From NCBI GenBank assembly GCA_020633235.1, contig JACKEA010000005.1, positions 186,001 to 250,000 of the forward strand: a DNA stretch of 64,000 bases. The letters run 5' to 3'. This DNA is from Polyangiaceae bacterium (lineage in GTDB: Bacteria; Myxococcota_A; Polyangia; Polyangiales; Polyangiaceae). Within the stretch, counting starts at the first letter, position 1. Each line of letters starts with the position of its first letter. Positions 24,310-31,604 of this stretch are shown piece by piece. Both the position numbers and the translations under genes were made by a program. The notes beneath the pieces are model-generated. The model had not been told where the DNA came from. It was given only the letters and a program-made list of their open reading frames with translations, and did not search any database.

Positions 24310-26211
24310 ATGGGCCAGCGCTTCTTCTTGGTACTGGGCAAGCTCGACGCCGAGCGCCGCCGCAGCCTGACCACCCTGGCCACGGCCGCCAAGTTGGAGC
24401 TGGCCAACGTGGAGACCACCATCGCTGCGCTGGCGTGGCTGGAGCGCCACGACCCGGCGGCGGTCACCTTCGATACGGCCATCAGCAAGGCCGAGAAGAT
24501 CTGCGAGAAGGTTCGCAGCAAGAAGGAGCTGGCGTCGGTTCCGATCATCGCGCTCACCGCCGACGTGAGCGACGCCTACATCGAGAAGCTCTACACCTTG
24601 GGCGCGGACGACGTGATCTCGATCTCGTCCCGCGCGGCGCTGATGGCGCGCTTGAGGTCGCTGCCGGAGAGCGCGGCGCCCCAATCGGCGCGGCAGCGGG
24701 GCAAGGCCGTGGTGGCGGATCGCGATCGCGGGCGGAGCGACGTCTTCGGTCGCGTGCTCGTGAACGCGGGCTACGAGGTCAAATACGCGCTGGATGACGT
24801 CGCGCTGAAGTTCTACACGCAACAGGGCGGCGTGAAGGTGGTGGTGGCCAGCGCGGAGCTGGGTGCGCCGCGGCCACTGGTGGAGCAGGCCCGCAAGGCG
24901 GGCTGCGATGCCGTGTGGATCGTCACCGCCCAGCGCCGAGAGCTGGAGGCGCTGCGAGAAGCGGTGGTGGGCCTCGATCACGTGTCCGTGATGGGCGCCT
25001 ACATGCCGCCGGAAAGCGTGCTGTTTGCCTCCAACGAAATGCTCAGCGGGGCGGACAAGGCGGCGCGCTCGAGCCCTCGGGTGCTGTACGGCACGGCGGT
25101 GCAGTTCCGCGGCGCGGGCGAGGACGACGACGAGCTGGGGTTTACCTACAACGTGAGCGCGGGTGGCGTGTACATCCGCACTCTGGCCGCGCCGACCACG
25201 GAGCAGGTCTGGATCGAGCTGCACCCGCCGCGCACCAAGGAGCGCGTGCGGCTCCTCGGGCGCGTGGCGTGGCGGCGAGCCTTCGGCGCAACGGCGGCCG
25301 CCACCGTGCCGCCGGGCTTCGGTGTCCAGATCATGGACGGCCTGGGGGGCGATCTGGAAGCGTGGCGCGACGGCTATCTCGCGCTGTTGGATCGACCGCG
25401 TAACAGCTCGCCGCGACTGGAGCTGCCGCCACCAGCGAGCTCTCCCGCGGTGGTGTCCTTGGCACCGCCCCTGGGCGTGCGCATCGAGGAGGCTGGCGCG
25501 CGCCCCGCACCCCCGCGTCCCGTGGCGGTGAAGGACGAGTCGGGCGAGCTGATCCTGGACAGCGAGCTGGAGAGCGTCCCGCCACCGGAGCCGGAACCGG
25601 AGCCCGAACCGGAACCGGAACCCGAGCCCGAGCCCGAAGCGGAGCCGGAGCCGGAGCCGGCGAAGCCCATCGTTCTGGAGCCGCCGCCGGTGGAGCCCGA
25701 GGTGATGGCGGACCCCGTGCCGCGTTCCTCGGGCGTCGGGGTCGTGCTGGTCGTCGTGGTGCTGCTCGTGATCGCCGGCGCGGCCGGCGCGTACTTCTTG
25801 ATGGGTCGTCCAACGGCGTCGCCGACGGCCAACACCGTGATCGCCAAGGTGCCCACGCCCACCGCCCAGCCGTCGAACGAGCCCACGGCCAGCGCCGCGC
25901 CGAGCGCCAGCGCTGCGCCGATCGCCAGCGCCGCGCCGAGCGCCAGCGCCAAGGGTTACGTGGACGATGGCGACGACGGCTCCAAGCTGAACTGGAGCCA
26001 GGGCTACCTGGTGGTGAAGTCTTCCGCCGACGCGGACGTGTACGCGACGGGGTTCAAGATCGGGTCGACCAACGCGAAGAACCTCTCCAACTGCGGCATG
26101 AAGTACGTGCGCATCGGCAGTGGCAAGAACGTGCGCTGGATCAGCGAGGGGCAGACCGTCGACGTGAAGTGTCGCGCGGTGACGGTGATCGAGATCCAGC
26201 CGACGAAGTGA
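24310..26211 (+). CDS. Receiver-like and PilZ-domain membrane-linked protein
   Basis: 633 residues. The N-terminal 240 residues look like two degenerate receiver folds (VPIIALTADVSDAYIEKLYTLGADD) without the standard acidic triad, so phosphorylation is doubtful. Residues 255-360 resemble a PilZ domain (YNVSAGGVYIRT, LLGRVAWRR), the module that binds cyclic-di-GMP. Then a Pro-rich linker, a run of EP repeats (about residues 427-455), one membrane helix (about 478-498), an SA/AP-repeat spacer and a folded C-terminal domain of about 75 residues after the helix. The topology suggests a cytoplasmic c-di-GMP input passed across the membrane. Its 3' end overlaps the convergent pseudouridine synthase gene by 71 bp. 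Confidence 0.72.
   Translation: MGQRFFLVLGKLDAERRRSLTTLATAAKLELANVETTIAALAWLERHDPAAVTFDTAISKAEKICEKVRSKKELASVPIIALTADVSDAYIEKLYTLGADDVISISSRAALMARLRSLPESAAPQSARQRGKAVVADRDRGRSDVFGRVLVNAGYEVKYALDDVALKFYTQQGGVKVVVASAELGAPRPLVEQARKAGCDAVWIVTAQRRELEALREAVVGLDHVSVMGAYMPPESVLFASNEMLSGADKAARSSPRVLYGTAVQFRGAGEDDDELGFTYNVSAGGVYIRTLAAPTTEQVWIELHPPRTKERVRLLGRVAWRRAFGATAAATVPPGFGVQIMDGLGGDLEAWRDGYLALLDRPRNSSPRLELPPPASSPAVVSLAPPLGVRIEEAGARPAPPRPVAVKDESGELILDSELESVPPPEPEPEPEPEPEPEPEPEAEPEPEPAKPIVLEPPPVEPEVMADPVPRSSGVGVVLVVVVLLVIAGAAGAYFLMGRPTASPTANTVIAKVPTPTAQPSNEPTASAAPSASAAPIASAAPSASAKGYVDDGDDGSKLNWSQGYLVVKSSADADVYATGFKIGSTNAKNLSNCGMKYVRIGSGKNVRWISEGQTVDVKCRAVTVIEIQPTK
25589..25664 (+). repeat. EP-repeat coding tract
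   Basis: Runs of GAGCCGGAACCG-type hexamers encoding alternating Glu-Pro, a rigid spacer before the membrane helix; prone to slippage in multiples of 6 bp. Confidence 0.85.
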
Positions 26212-27130
26212 GGCGTTCGATCAGCGCGCGCATGTCGTCCGGCGGTGGCTGGGTGAAGCGCATCGGGCGGCCGGTGCTGGGGTGCACGAAACCGAGCTCC
26301 CGCGCGTGCAGCATCAGTCGCGGCGCGGGGATGAGCGGCGCGTCGTAGCCGCGGACGTACACCCGCTCCCCGAGGAGCGGATGTCCGGCTTCCGAGAGGT
26401 GGATGCGGATCTGGTGCGTGCGCCCGGTCTCGAGGCGGCATTCCACGTGGGTCGCGCCGTCGAGCCGCGCGACCACCGTCACGAACGTGATGGCGACGCG
26501 GCCGAGCTTGGGGTTGTCGGTGGAGCCGCTGAGACCGTCGCCCCGGTCCTTGACCAAGCGGCTCTCGTAGCGCGCGTCCGTGGTGTCGCCGTGTACCAGG
26601 GCGTCGTAGCGACGATGGACGCTGTGGGCCCGGAACTGGTTCTTCAACGTGCGCTTCGCCGGCAGCGTGCGGGCAAAGACGACCAGCCCGCTGGTCTCCT
26701 TGTCGAGACGTTGCACCACGCCCAAGGGGGCGGCGCGACGGGATTCGCGCCGCTCCAACAAATTTCTGGTGACATCTACCAGGGTGTTTCGCTCGCGCTC
26801 GTCGTAGGGCACGGTGGAAATGCCGCCGGGTTTCTCCACGACGACGACATGAGCGTCGGCGAACACGATGCGGGGCTTGGCGGCGGAGCCCCGAGGGCGC
26901 GGCGACGCGAGGCGGATCTCGATGTTGGCGCCGGCGTCCACGCGGCGCGTGGGATCGAGCTCGAGGGCATCGTTCACGCGCACCTTGCCGCTCTCCACCA
27001 GGCGCCGCACGTCGTTCCAGCTGGCGCCGGGATGGGCATCGCGCAGCACGCGATCGAGGGCGCCGGGCTCGGTCGCCGTCAGGCGCTGGTCGACAAAAGC
27101 GTGCTTGGCCAAGGTCGAGAAAGCTAGCAC
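26141..27130 (-). CDS. RluA-family pseudouridine synthase
   Basis: 329 residues from the GTG at 27130 (AAGG 8 nt upstream). N-terminal S4 RNA-binding domain (residues 15-70, RRLVESGKVRVNDALEL), then the catalytic domain with the RluA signature VVQRLDKETSGLVVFAR (catalytic Asp), and LETGRTHQIRIHLSEAGHPLLGE later. It isomerises uridines in rRNA or tRNA. The C-terminus is a Ser/Arg/Pro-rich tail that overlaps the 3' end of the convergent PilZ gene on the other strand. Divergent from the OPT transporter gene, 31 bp between starts, so the promoters must overlap. Target site unknown. Confidence 0.9.
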   Translation of the reverse strand: MLAFSTLAKHAFVDQRLTATEPGALDRVLRDAHPGASWNDVRRLVESGKVRVNDALELDPTRRVDAGANIEIRLASPRPRGSAAKPRIVFADAHVVVVEKPGGISTVPYDERERNTLVDVTRNLLERRESRRAAPLGVVQRLDKETSGLVVFARTLPAKRTLKNQFRAHSVHRRYDALVHGDTTDARYESRLVKDRGDGLSGSTDNPKLGRVAITFVTVVARLDGATHVECRLETGRTHQIRIHLSEAGHPLLGERVYVRGYDAPLIPAPRLMLHARELGFVHPSTGRPMRFTQPPPDDMRALIERLTSSAGSRSPSPRDTSRRRSAPR

Positions 27131-27161
27131 CGGTTGGGCCTTGCCCCTACATTCGCTTGCC

Positions 27162-28940
27162 GTGGCCGACCTCGAAGCTTCCGCTCCCGCCTCCGCCGAC
27201 GTGGCGCAGCTCACCCTGCGCGCCGTTGCGAGCGGCATGGTGCTCGGTGCCGTGCTGTCGCTGTGCAACATCTACAGCGGGCTCAAGATCGGGTGGGGCA
27301 CGAACATGAGCATCACGGCTGCGCTGCTCGGCTACGCCTTCTGGCAGCTGGGTCAGCGGCTGGGGAAGACGTCGCCCTTCGGCATCATGGAGAACACCGT
27401 GAGCCAGACGGCGGCCAGCGCGGGGGCCAGCATTTCGAGCGCGGGGCTGGTGGCGCCCATCCCCGCTCTCACCATGCTCACGGGGCAGACGTTGGCCTGG
27501 CAGTGGCTGAGCGTGTGGGTGTTTTCCGTGGCCTGCGTCGGCATCGTGGTGGGGGTGGGGCTCCGACGCCAAATGCTGCTGGTGGACAAGCTGCCGTTTC
27601 CCTTCGGCATCGCCACCGCCGAGACGCTGAAGGAGATGTACGCCCGCGGCGCCGAAGCGATGGCGCGGGTTCGGGCGTTGCTGCTCGCCGGTGGCATGGC
27701 GGCGGCGGTCAAGAGCGCCGAAGAGCTCCTGAAGCTGCCCAAGGTGCCGGTCCCCGGCAGCATGAAGCTCGCCTCCGGCACCGCCACCCTGAAGAACCTC
27801 GGCTTCGCCTTCGAGCCGGGACTCCTGTTCGTCGGGGTCGGAGCGCTGATCGGACCGCGGGCGTGCGTCTCGCTGCTGCTGGGCGCTGCGGTGGGCTGGG
27901 GCGTCATCGCGCCGGAGGTGCTCGACCGCGGCTGGGCCATGGCGGGCAAGCCGGGGGACGTGTGGTTCGGGCCGCTGGTGAAGTGGATGCTGTGGCCCGG
28001 CGTGGCGCTGATGGTCAGCTCTTCGCTGACGTCGTTCTTGCTCTCGGCGCGGTCCATCGTCCGCGCCTTCGCCGGGGCTCGCGGCGGTGGCCGCTCCGTC
28101 GCAGAGGCCGAAGGCTACGACTTCCGACGGAAGCGTTTCTTCTCGCTGCTGGCGGTGGTGGCGCTGGTGTCCGTCGTGCTGCAGGTCGCCTTGTTCGGCA
28201 TTCGTTGGTACGTTGCCCTCTTTGGCGTGGGGCTGACCTTCGTGCTGGCCATCGTTGCCGGGCGCGTGTCGGGCGAGACGGGCATCACGCCGGTGGGAGC
28301 CATGGGCAAGGTGACGCAGCTGAGCTTCGGCGCCGTCGCTCCGGGGGACGCGACCACGAACCTGATGGCGGCCAACGTCACCGGCGGCGCCGCCAGCCAG
28401 TGTGCGGACATGCTGCACGACCTCAAGGCGGGGCACCTGCTCGGCGCGTGGCCCAGGCCGCAGGCCATCGCTCAGGTGTTGGGCGTGCTGGCTGGGGCGC
28501 TGGTGGGCAGCGCGGCGTATTTGGTGCTGGTGCCGGATCCGAAGGGCATGCTCCTCACGAAGGACTGGCCCGCACCGGCGGTGGCGCAGTGGAAGGCCGT
28601 TGCGGAGGTCTTTCAAAAGGGCATCGAGACCATGCCGGCGGGAGCGCTCCACGCCATCGCCATCGCTGCTGCCGTCGGTGTGGTGCTCGCCATCGCGGAG
28701 CGGCTCTCGCCACCCAAGGTGCGGCGCTTCGTTCCGAGCCCGGCGAGCATGGGACTGGCCCTGGTGGTGCCGGCCTACTATTCGATCATGATGTTCTTGG
28801 GCGGCGTCATCGCGTGGCTGGTCGCGCGGCGCTTCAAGAACTGGTCGGATCGCTTCCTGGTCGTGATCGCCTCGGGGCTGATCGCGGGGGAGAGCCTTGC
28901 GGGCGTGGCCTTTGCCATCGAGAAGATGTTCAAGGGCTGA
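27162..28940 (+). CDS. OPT-family oligopeptide/metal-chelate transporter
   Basis: 592 residues from the GTG at 27162. A multi-spanning membrane protein with about 14-16 hydrophobic segments. OPT transporters import small peptides, glutathione conjugates or metal complexes using the proton gradient. Supporting motifs include SLCNIYSGLKIGWGTNMSI near the start, the NTVSQTAASAGASISSAG loop, KLPFPFGIATAETLKEMY, and ETGITPVGAMGKVTQL. The ChaC gene begins 3 bp after the stop; co-transcription with a gamma-glutamyl cyclotransferase fits a role in glutathione or peptide uptake and turnover (inference). Confidence 0.9.
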   Translation: MADLEASAPASADVAQLTLRAVASGMVLGAVLSLCNIYSGLKIGWGTNMSITAALLGYAFWQLGQRLGKTSPFGIMENTVSQTAASAGASISSAGLVAPIPALTMLTGQTLAWQWLSVWVFSVACVGIVVGVGLRRQMLLVDKLPFPFGIATAETLKEMYARGAEAMARVRALLLAGGMAAAVKSAEELLKLPKVPVPGSMKLASGTATLKNLGFAFEPGLLFVGVGALIGPRACVSLLLGAAVGWGVIAPEVLDRGWAMAGKPGDVWFGPLVKWMLWPGVALMVSSSLTSFLLSARSIVRAFAGARGGGRSVAEAEGYDFRRKRFFSLLAVVALVSVVLQVALFGIRWYVALFGVGLTFVLAIVAGRVSGETGITPVGAMGKVTQLSFGAVAPGDATTNLMAANVTGGAASQCADMLHDLKAGHLLGAWPRPQAIAQVLGVLAGALVGSAAYLVLVPDPKGMLLTKDWPAPAVAQWKAVAEVFQKGIETMPAGALHAIAIAAAVGVVLAIAERLSPPKVRRFVPSPASMGLALVVPAYYSIMMFLGGVIAWLVARRFKNWSDRFLVVIASGLIAGESLAGVAFAIEKMFKG

Positions 28941-28943
28941 GGC

Positions 28944-29456
28944 GTGTGGGTGTTTGGCTACGGCTCGTTGGTGTGGCGCCCGGCGTTCGATCACCTGGAC
29001 AAGGAGCCGGCCTTCGTCGTCGGCTGGGCGCGGCGTTTTTGGCAGGGGTCCACGGATCACCGCGGGGTGCCGGGGGCGCCGGGTCGCGTGGTGACGCTGG
29101 TGCCGGATCCCGGCGGGCGCTGCTGGGGCATGGCGTACCGCGTGAGCCAGGACGACGTGGAGCGTGTCATCGCGCAGCTCGATCATCGCGAGAAGGGCGG
29201 CTACAGCCGGCTCGAGCTACCGCTGTTCAAGGGCGACGGTAGCGCGCTCGCCCCGCGCGGGGTGACGTACATCGCCACCGAGGACAACGAGAACTACCTG
29301 GGGCCCGCGCCGCTTGCCGCCATCGCGGCGCAGGTGAAGCAGAGCCGCGGGCCCAGCGGCCACAACGTGGAATACGTCGCGGAGCTGGCTGCGGCGCTCC
29401 GGCACATGGGGGCGGAGGACGATCACGTGTCGGAGCTGGCTGCGCTGCTGGACTGA
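28944..29456 (+). CDS. ChaC-like gamma-glutamylcyclotransferase
   Basis: 170 residues from a GTG start. ChaC enzymes release 5-oxoproline from glutathione or gamma-glutamyl peptides. The FGYGSLVWRP motif at residues 4-13 forms the substrate-binding loop, and the catalytic Glu is in the YIATEDNENY segment near residue 113. Coupled directly to the OPT transporter gene. It lacks any signal peptide and so acts in the cytoplasm. Confidence 0.92.
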   Translation: MWVFGYGSLVWRPAFDHLDKEPAFVVGWARRFWQGSTDHRGVPGAPGRVVTLVPDPGGRCWGMAYRVSQDDVERVIAQLDHREKGGYSRLELPLFKGDGSALAPRGVTYIATEDNENYLGPAPLAAIAAQVKQSRGPSGHNVEYVAELAAALRHMGAEDDHVSELAALLD

Positions 29457-29458
29457 TT

Positions 29459-29482
29459 TCTTGTTGGCCCGCCGCGGAAACA
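29459..29482 (+). repeat. Dispersed intergenic element, copy 6
   Basis: Reads CTTGTTGGCCCGCCGCGGAA followed by AC, 2 bp after the ChaC stop. It faces copy 7 across about 200 bp of low-complexity DNA. Confidence 0.75.
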
Positions 29483-29494
29483 GCGCGGTCGAAG

Positions 29495-29600
29495 ACGGGC
29501 ATGGGAATGGGCACGGGCGCGGGAGACGGGCACGGGCATGGAGAGATGGGCACGGACGACGGGGCACGGGGATGGGCACGGACGACGGGCACGGCGCGTG
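29495..29600 (+). repeat. Purine-rich low-complexity tract (GGGCACGG units)
   Basis: Irregular repeats of GGGCACGG/GGGCATGG with GACGAC spacers. No protein is supported here. Confidence 0.75.
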
Positions 29601-29680
29601 TGACGGGGAAAGGACTTCCGTGCGCTGGCGCCCTCGGGGTGGACGGGCGAGCCACGAGGCGAAAGTGGGAGCGGGACGCG

Positions 29681-29703
29681 GTGGTACCGCGGCGGACCGA
29701 CAT
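29681..29703 (-). repeat. Dispersed intergenic element, copy 7
   Basis: Complement reads ATGTCGGTCCGCCGCGGTAC followed by CAC; inverted relative to copy 6. Confidence 0.75.
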
Positions 29704-29736
29704 GATCTTGGAGGTCGAGGCCATGAGGTGCGAGCC

Positions 29737-29909
29737 GTGAGTAACGAGCTGTGAGCAACGAGCAACGAGCTGTGAGTAACGAGCTGTGAGCAACGAGCTG
29801 TGAGCAACGAGTAACGAGCTGTGAGCAACGAGCTGTGAGCAACGAGTAACGAGCTGTGAGCAACGAGCTGTGAGCAACGAGCTGTGAGCTACGAGGTACG
29901 AGCGGTGAG
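29737..29909 (+). repeat. Tandem GAGCTGTGAGCAAC / GAGTAAC satellite
   Basis: About 170 bp built from 14-bp GAGCTGTGAGCAAC units interspersed with 7-bp GAGTAAC/GAGCAAC units, ending at the stop of the DUF3556 gene. Together with the preceding tracts it fills the 453-bp gap between ChaC and DUF3556; no gene is seen in it. Confidence 0.88.
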
Positions 29910-31529
29910 CTAGGAGCTCCAGGGTTGGACCTGTCGGAGCTCGGTGACCGGGAGGGTTCCGGATTCGATCTCGCCGCTGTGGGCGTCGACGATGCGATAG
30001 GCGAGGCGAGGGCGGAACAACGGCTCGGACTCGACGAAGACGCAGCGGAGCTCGCCGGGGGCGAAATCGCACTGCGCTTGGACGGCGTGGAGTAGCGCTT
30101 CTTGGTGCAAGTGGCCGTCGCCGAAGTTCCAGCCCAGCACCAGCCCGGCGACGATCTCGCCGTCGACCCACTCGTACTCGTCGAGACGATCCACGGCCTT
30201 GGGGATCAAGCGCGGGAGCGCTCGGCCGTGGAGGTGCATCAGGCGGAAGCCCATCACCTTGCTGGCCAGACCCACCGAGGTCGCGCGGTCGTAGAGCAGG
30301 GCGAGCTGGTCGTAGATCCAGCCGGAGCTCTTCTTCAAGCGCGCGAGCTTTTGGTACGACTCGCCGCGGAAGAGCCAGATGGAGTGCGCCCAGTTGCCGG
30401 CGTAGTAGCGCATGGAAAGCAGGAACGAGATGCGCTCGGGAAACAGGTTGCCGAGCAGCGGGACGACGACCAGCATCGTCACCAGGAACGCTGCCAGGAG
30501 CGGGGACGAGACGGCGAAGGGCGACACTTCCGGGTGGGCCCAGAACAGCGCGAAGGCGCCGTACACCACCATCACGTTCCACTCGATGGGTACGCCCATG
30601 GGCACGTTGCTGGTGATGAAGCCGTGCAGCAACAGCATGAGCACGATGGCCACCAGCGGCGGAGTGCCGAGCGGCGTGAGCACGAAGGCGAGGGGCACCC
30701 CGAGCTCGAGAGCGGTGCCGGCGTGGGCCATCCAGGTGGCGAGAGGCGACGGCCGCAGATCGCGGGGGTAGTCGCGGTAGAGCCGGCGCCGGAGCCAGGC
30801 GAAGCGCGTGAAGGGACTGTTGCTGGTCATCACGCACACCACCGCGGGGAAGTGATGGTTCAGCTTCGAGATGCCCGCCCATAGCCACAGCGCGAGCTGC
30901 ACGCTCTTGGCGCCGGCGACCCACTGCCCCCCGAAGGCGAAGCACACGATCGTGACCCAGTAGTGCTCGGCCCGCGCGGCGAGGAACAACGTACGGTCCG
31001 CGAGGCCCGCCACTGGGACCAGGAGGGCGAGGGGTAGGAGCTCCGCGGGGCCGAGCCGAGGAGCGATCAGCGCGCGCACCGCACCGACGACGATGCCCAG
31101 ATACAGGAGCACGTCGAACCAACTGCGGGTGTCGCCGCCGAGCAGCGGCGTGCGCGGCAGCAGCGACAGCTTGGTGGTGCCAGGGCGCAGGAAATAGAGG
31201 AAGCCGCCGATGGGAGGCACGTAGCGACCGGTGAGGGGACCGCTGCCGCAGCCGAGACCGAGCACCTCGAACAGCAAGCTCCAGACGATGGCCTTCTGGA
31301 ACGCGAGCGGATGCAGCCAGCTCGTGATACCGGGGGTGGCCTTAGCGATGGCGACGAAACCGCCCACGTACAGCGCGAGCTTCAAGAGGTAGAACCCGTA
31401 CACGCCCAGCGGGGTGCCGTAGCCCTGGAGCGCCCATGCTTCGCACACCTGGCGTCCGCGTTCGGGGAGCGACGCCTTCTCCCATTTCAGAGGGTCGTAG
31501 GGCGGAAGGATGGGATCGAAGAGCCCCAC
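29910..31529 (-). CDS. DUF3556-family multi-pass membrane protein
   Basis: 539 residues from the GTG at 31529. The N-terminal block (VGLFDPILPPYDPLKWE, VCEAWALQGYGTP) and the body match the transmembrane family known from mycobacteria and other high-GC bacteria, whose function is unknown. About nine hydrophobic segments between residues 50 and 400, then a soluble C-terminal domain of about 140 residues (GWIYDQLALLYDR, GWNFGDGHLHQ). The internal KLNHHFPAVVCVM may contact a ligand, but this is a guess. Divergent from the HEAT-repeat gene across 75 bp containing an element copy. Confidence 0.82.
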   Translation of the reverse strand: MGLFDPILPPYDPLKWEKASLPERGRQVCEAWALQGYGTPLGVYGFYLLKLALYVGGFVAIAKATPGITSWLHPLAFQKAIVWSLLFEVLGLGCGSGPLTGRYVPPIGGFLYFLRPGTTKLSLLPRTPLLGGDTRSWFDVLLYLGIVVGAVRALIAPRLGPAELLPLALLVPVAGLADRTLFLAARAEHYWVTIVCFAFGGQWVAGAKSVQLALWLWAGISKLNHHFPAVVCVMTSNSPFTRFAWLRRRLYRDYPRDLRPSPLATWMAHAGTALELGVPLAFVLTPLGTPPLVAIVLMLLLHGFITSNVPMGVPIEWNVMVVYGAFALFWAHPEVSPFAVSSPLLAAFLVTMLVVVPLLGNLFPERISFLLSMRYYAGNWAHSIWLFRGESYQKLARLKKSSGWIYDQLALLYDRATSVGLASKVMGFRLMHLHGRALPRLIPKAVDRLDEYEWVDGEIVAGLVLGWNFGDGHLHQEALLHAVQAQCDFAPGELRCVFVESEPLFRPRLAYRIVDAHSGEIESGTLPVTELRQVQPWSS

Positions 31530-31554
31530 GCGCTTACCGTACCTGGTTTTGGGG

Positions 31555-31574
31555 ATTGTTGGTGCGGCGCGGAA
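31555..31574 (+). repeat. Dispersed intergenic element, copy 8
   Basis: Reads ATTGTTGGTGCGGCGCGGAA. It lies between divergent starts and, with copy 9, brackets the HEAT-repeat gene in inverted orientation. Confidence 0.75.
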
Positions 31575-31604
31575 GCTCGCGGCTTGATATCGTGCGAAGT
31601 CGGG

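Noticed and set aside
27147..29186. 679-codon minus-strand frame opposite the OPT transporter and ChaC genes
   Set aside because: His/Arg/Gln-rich shadow without motifs; the plus strand has clear family signatures.
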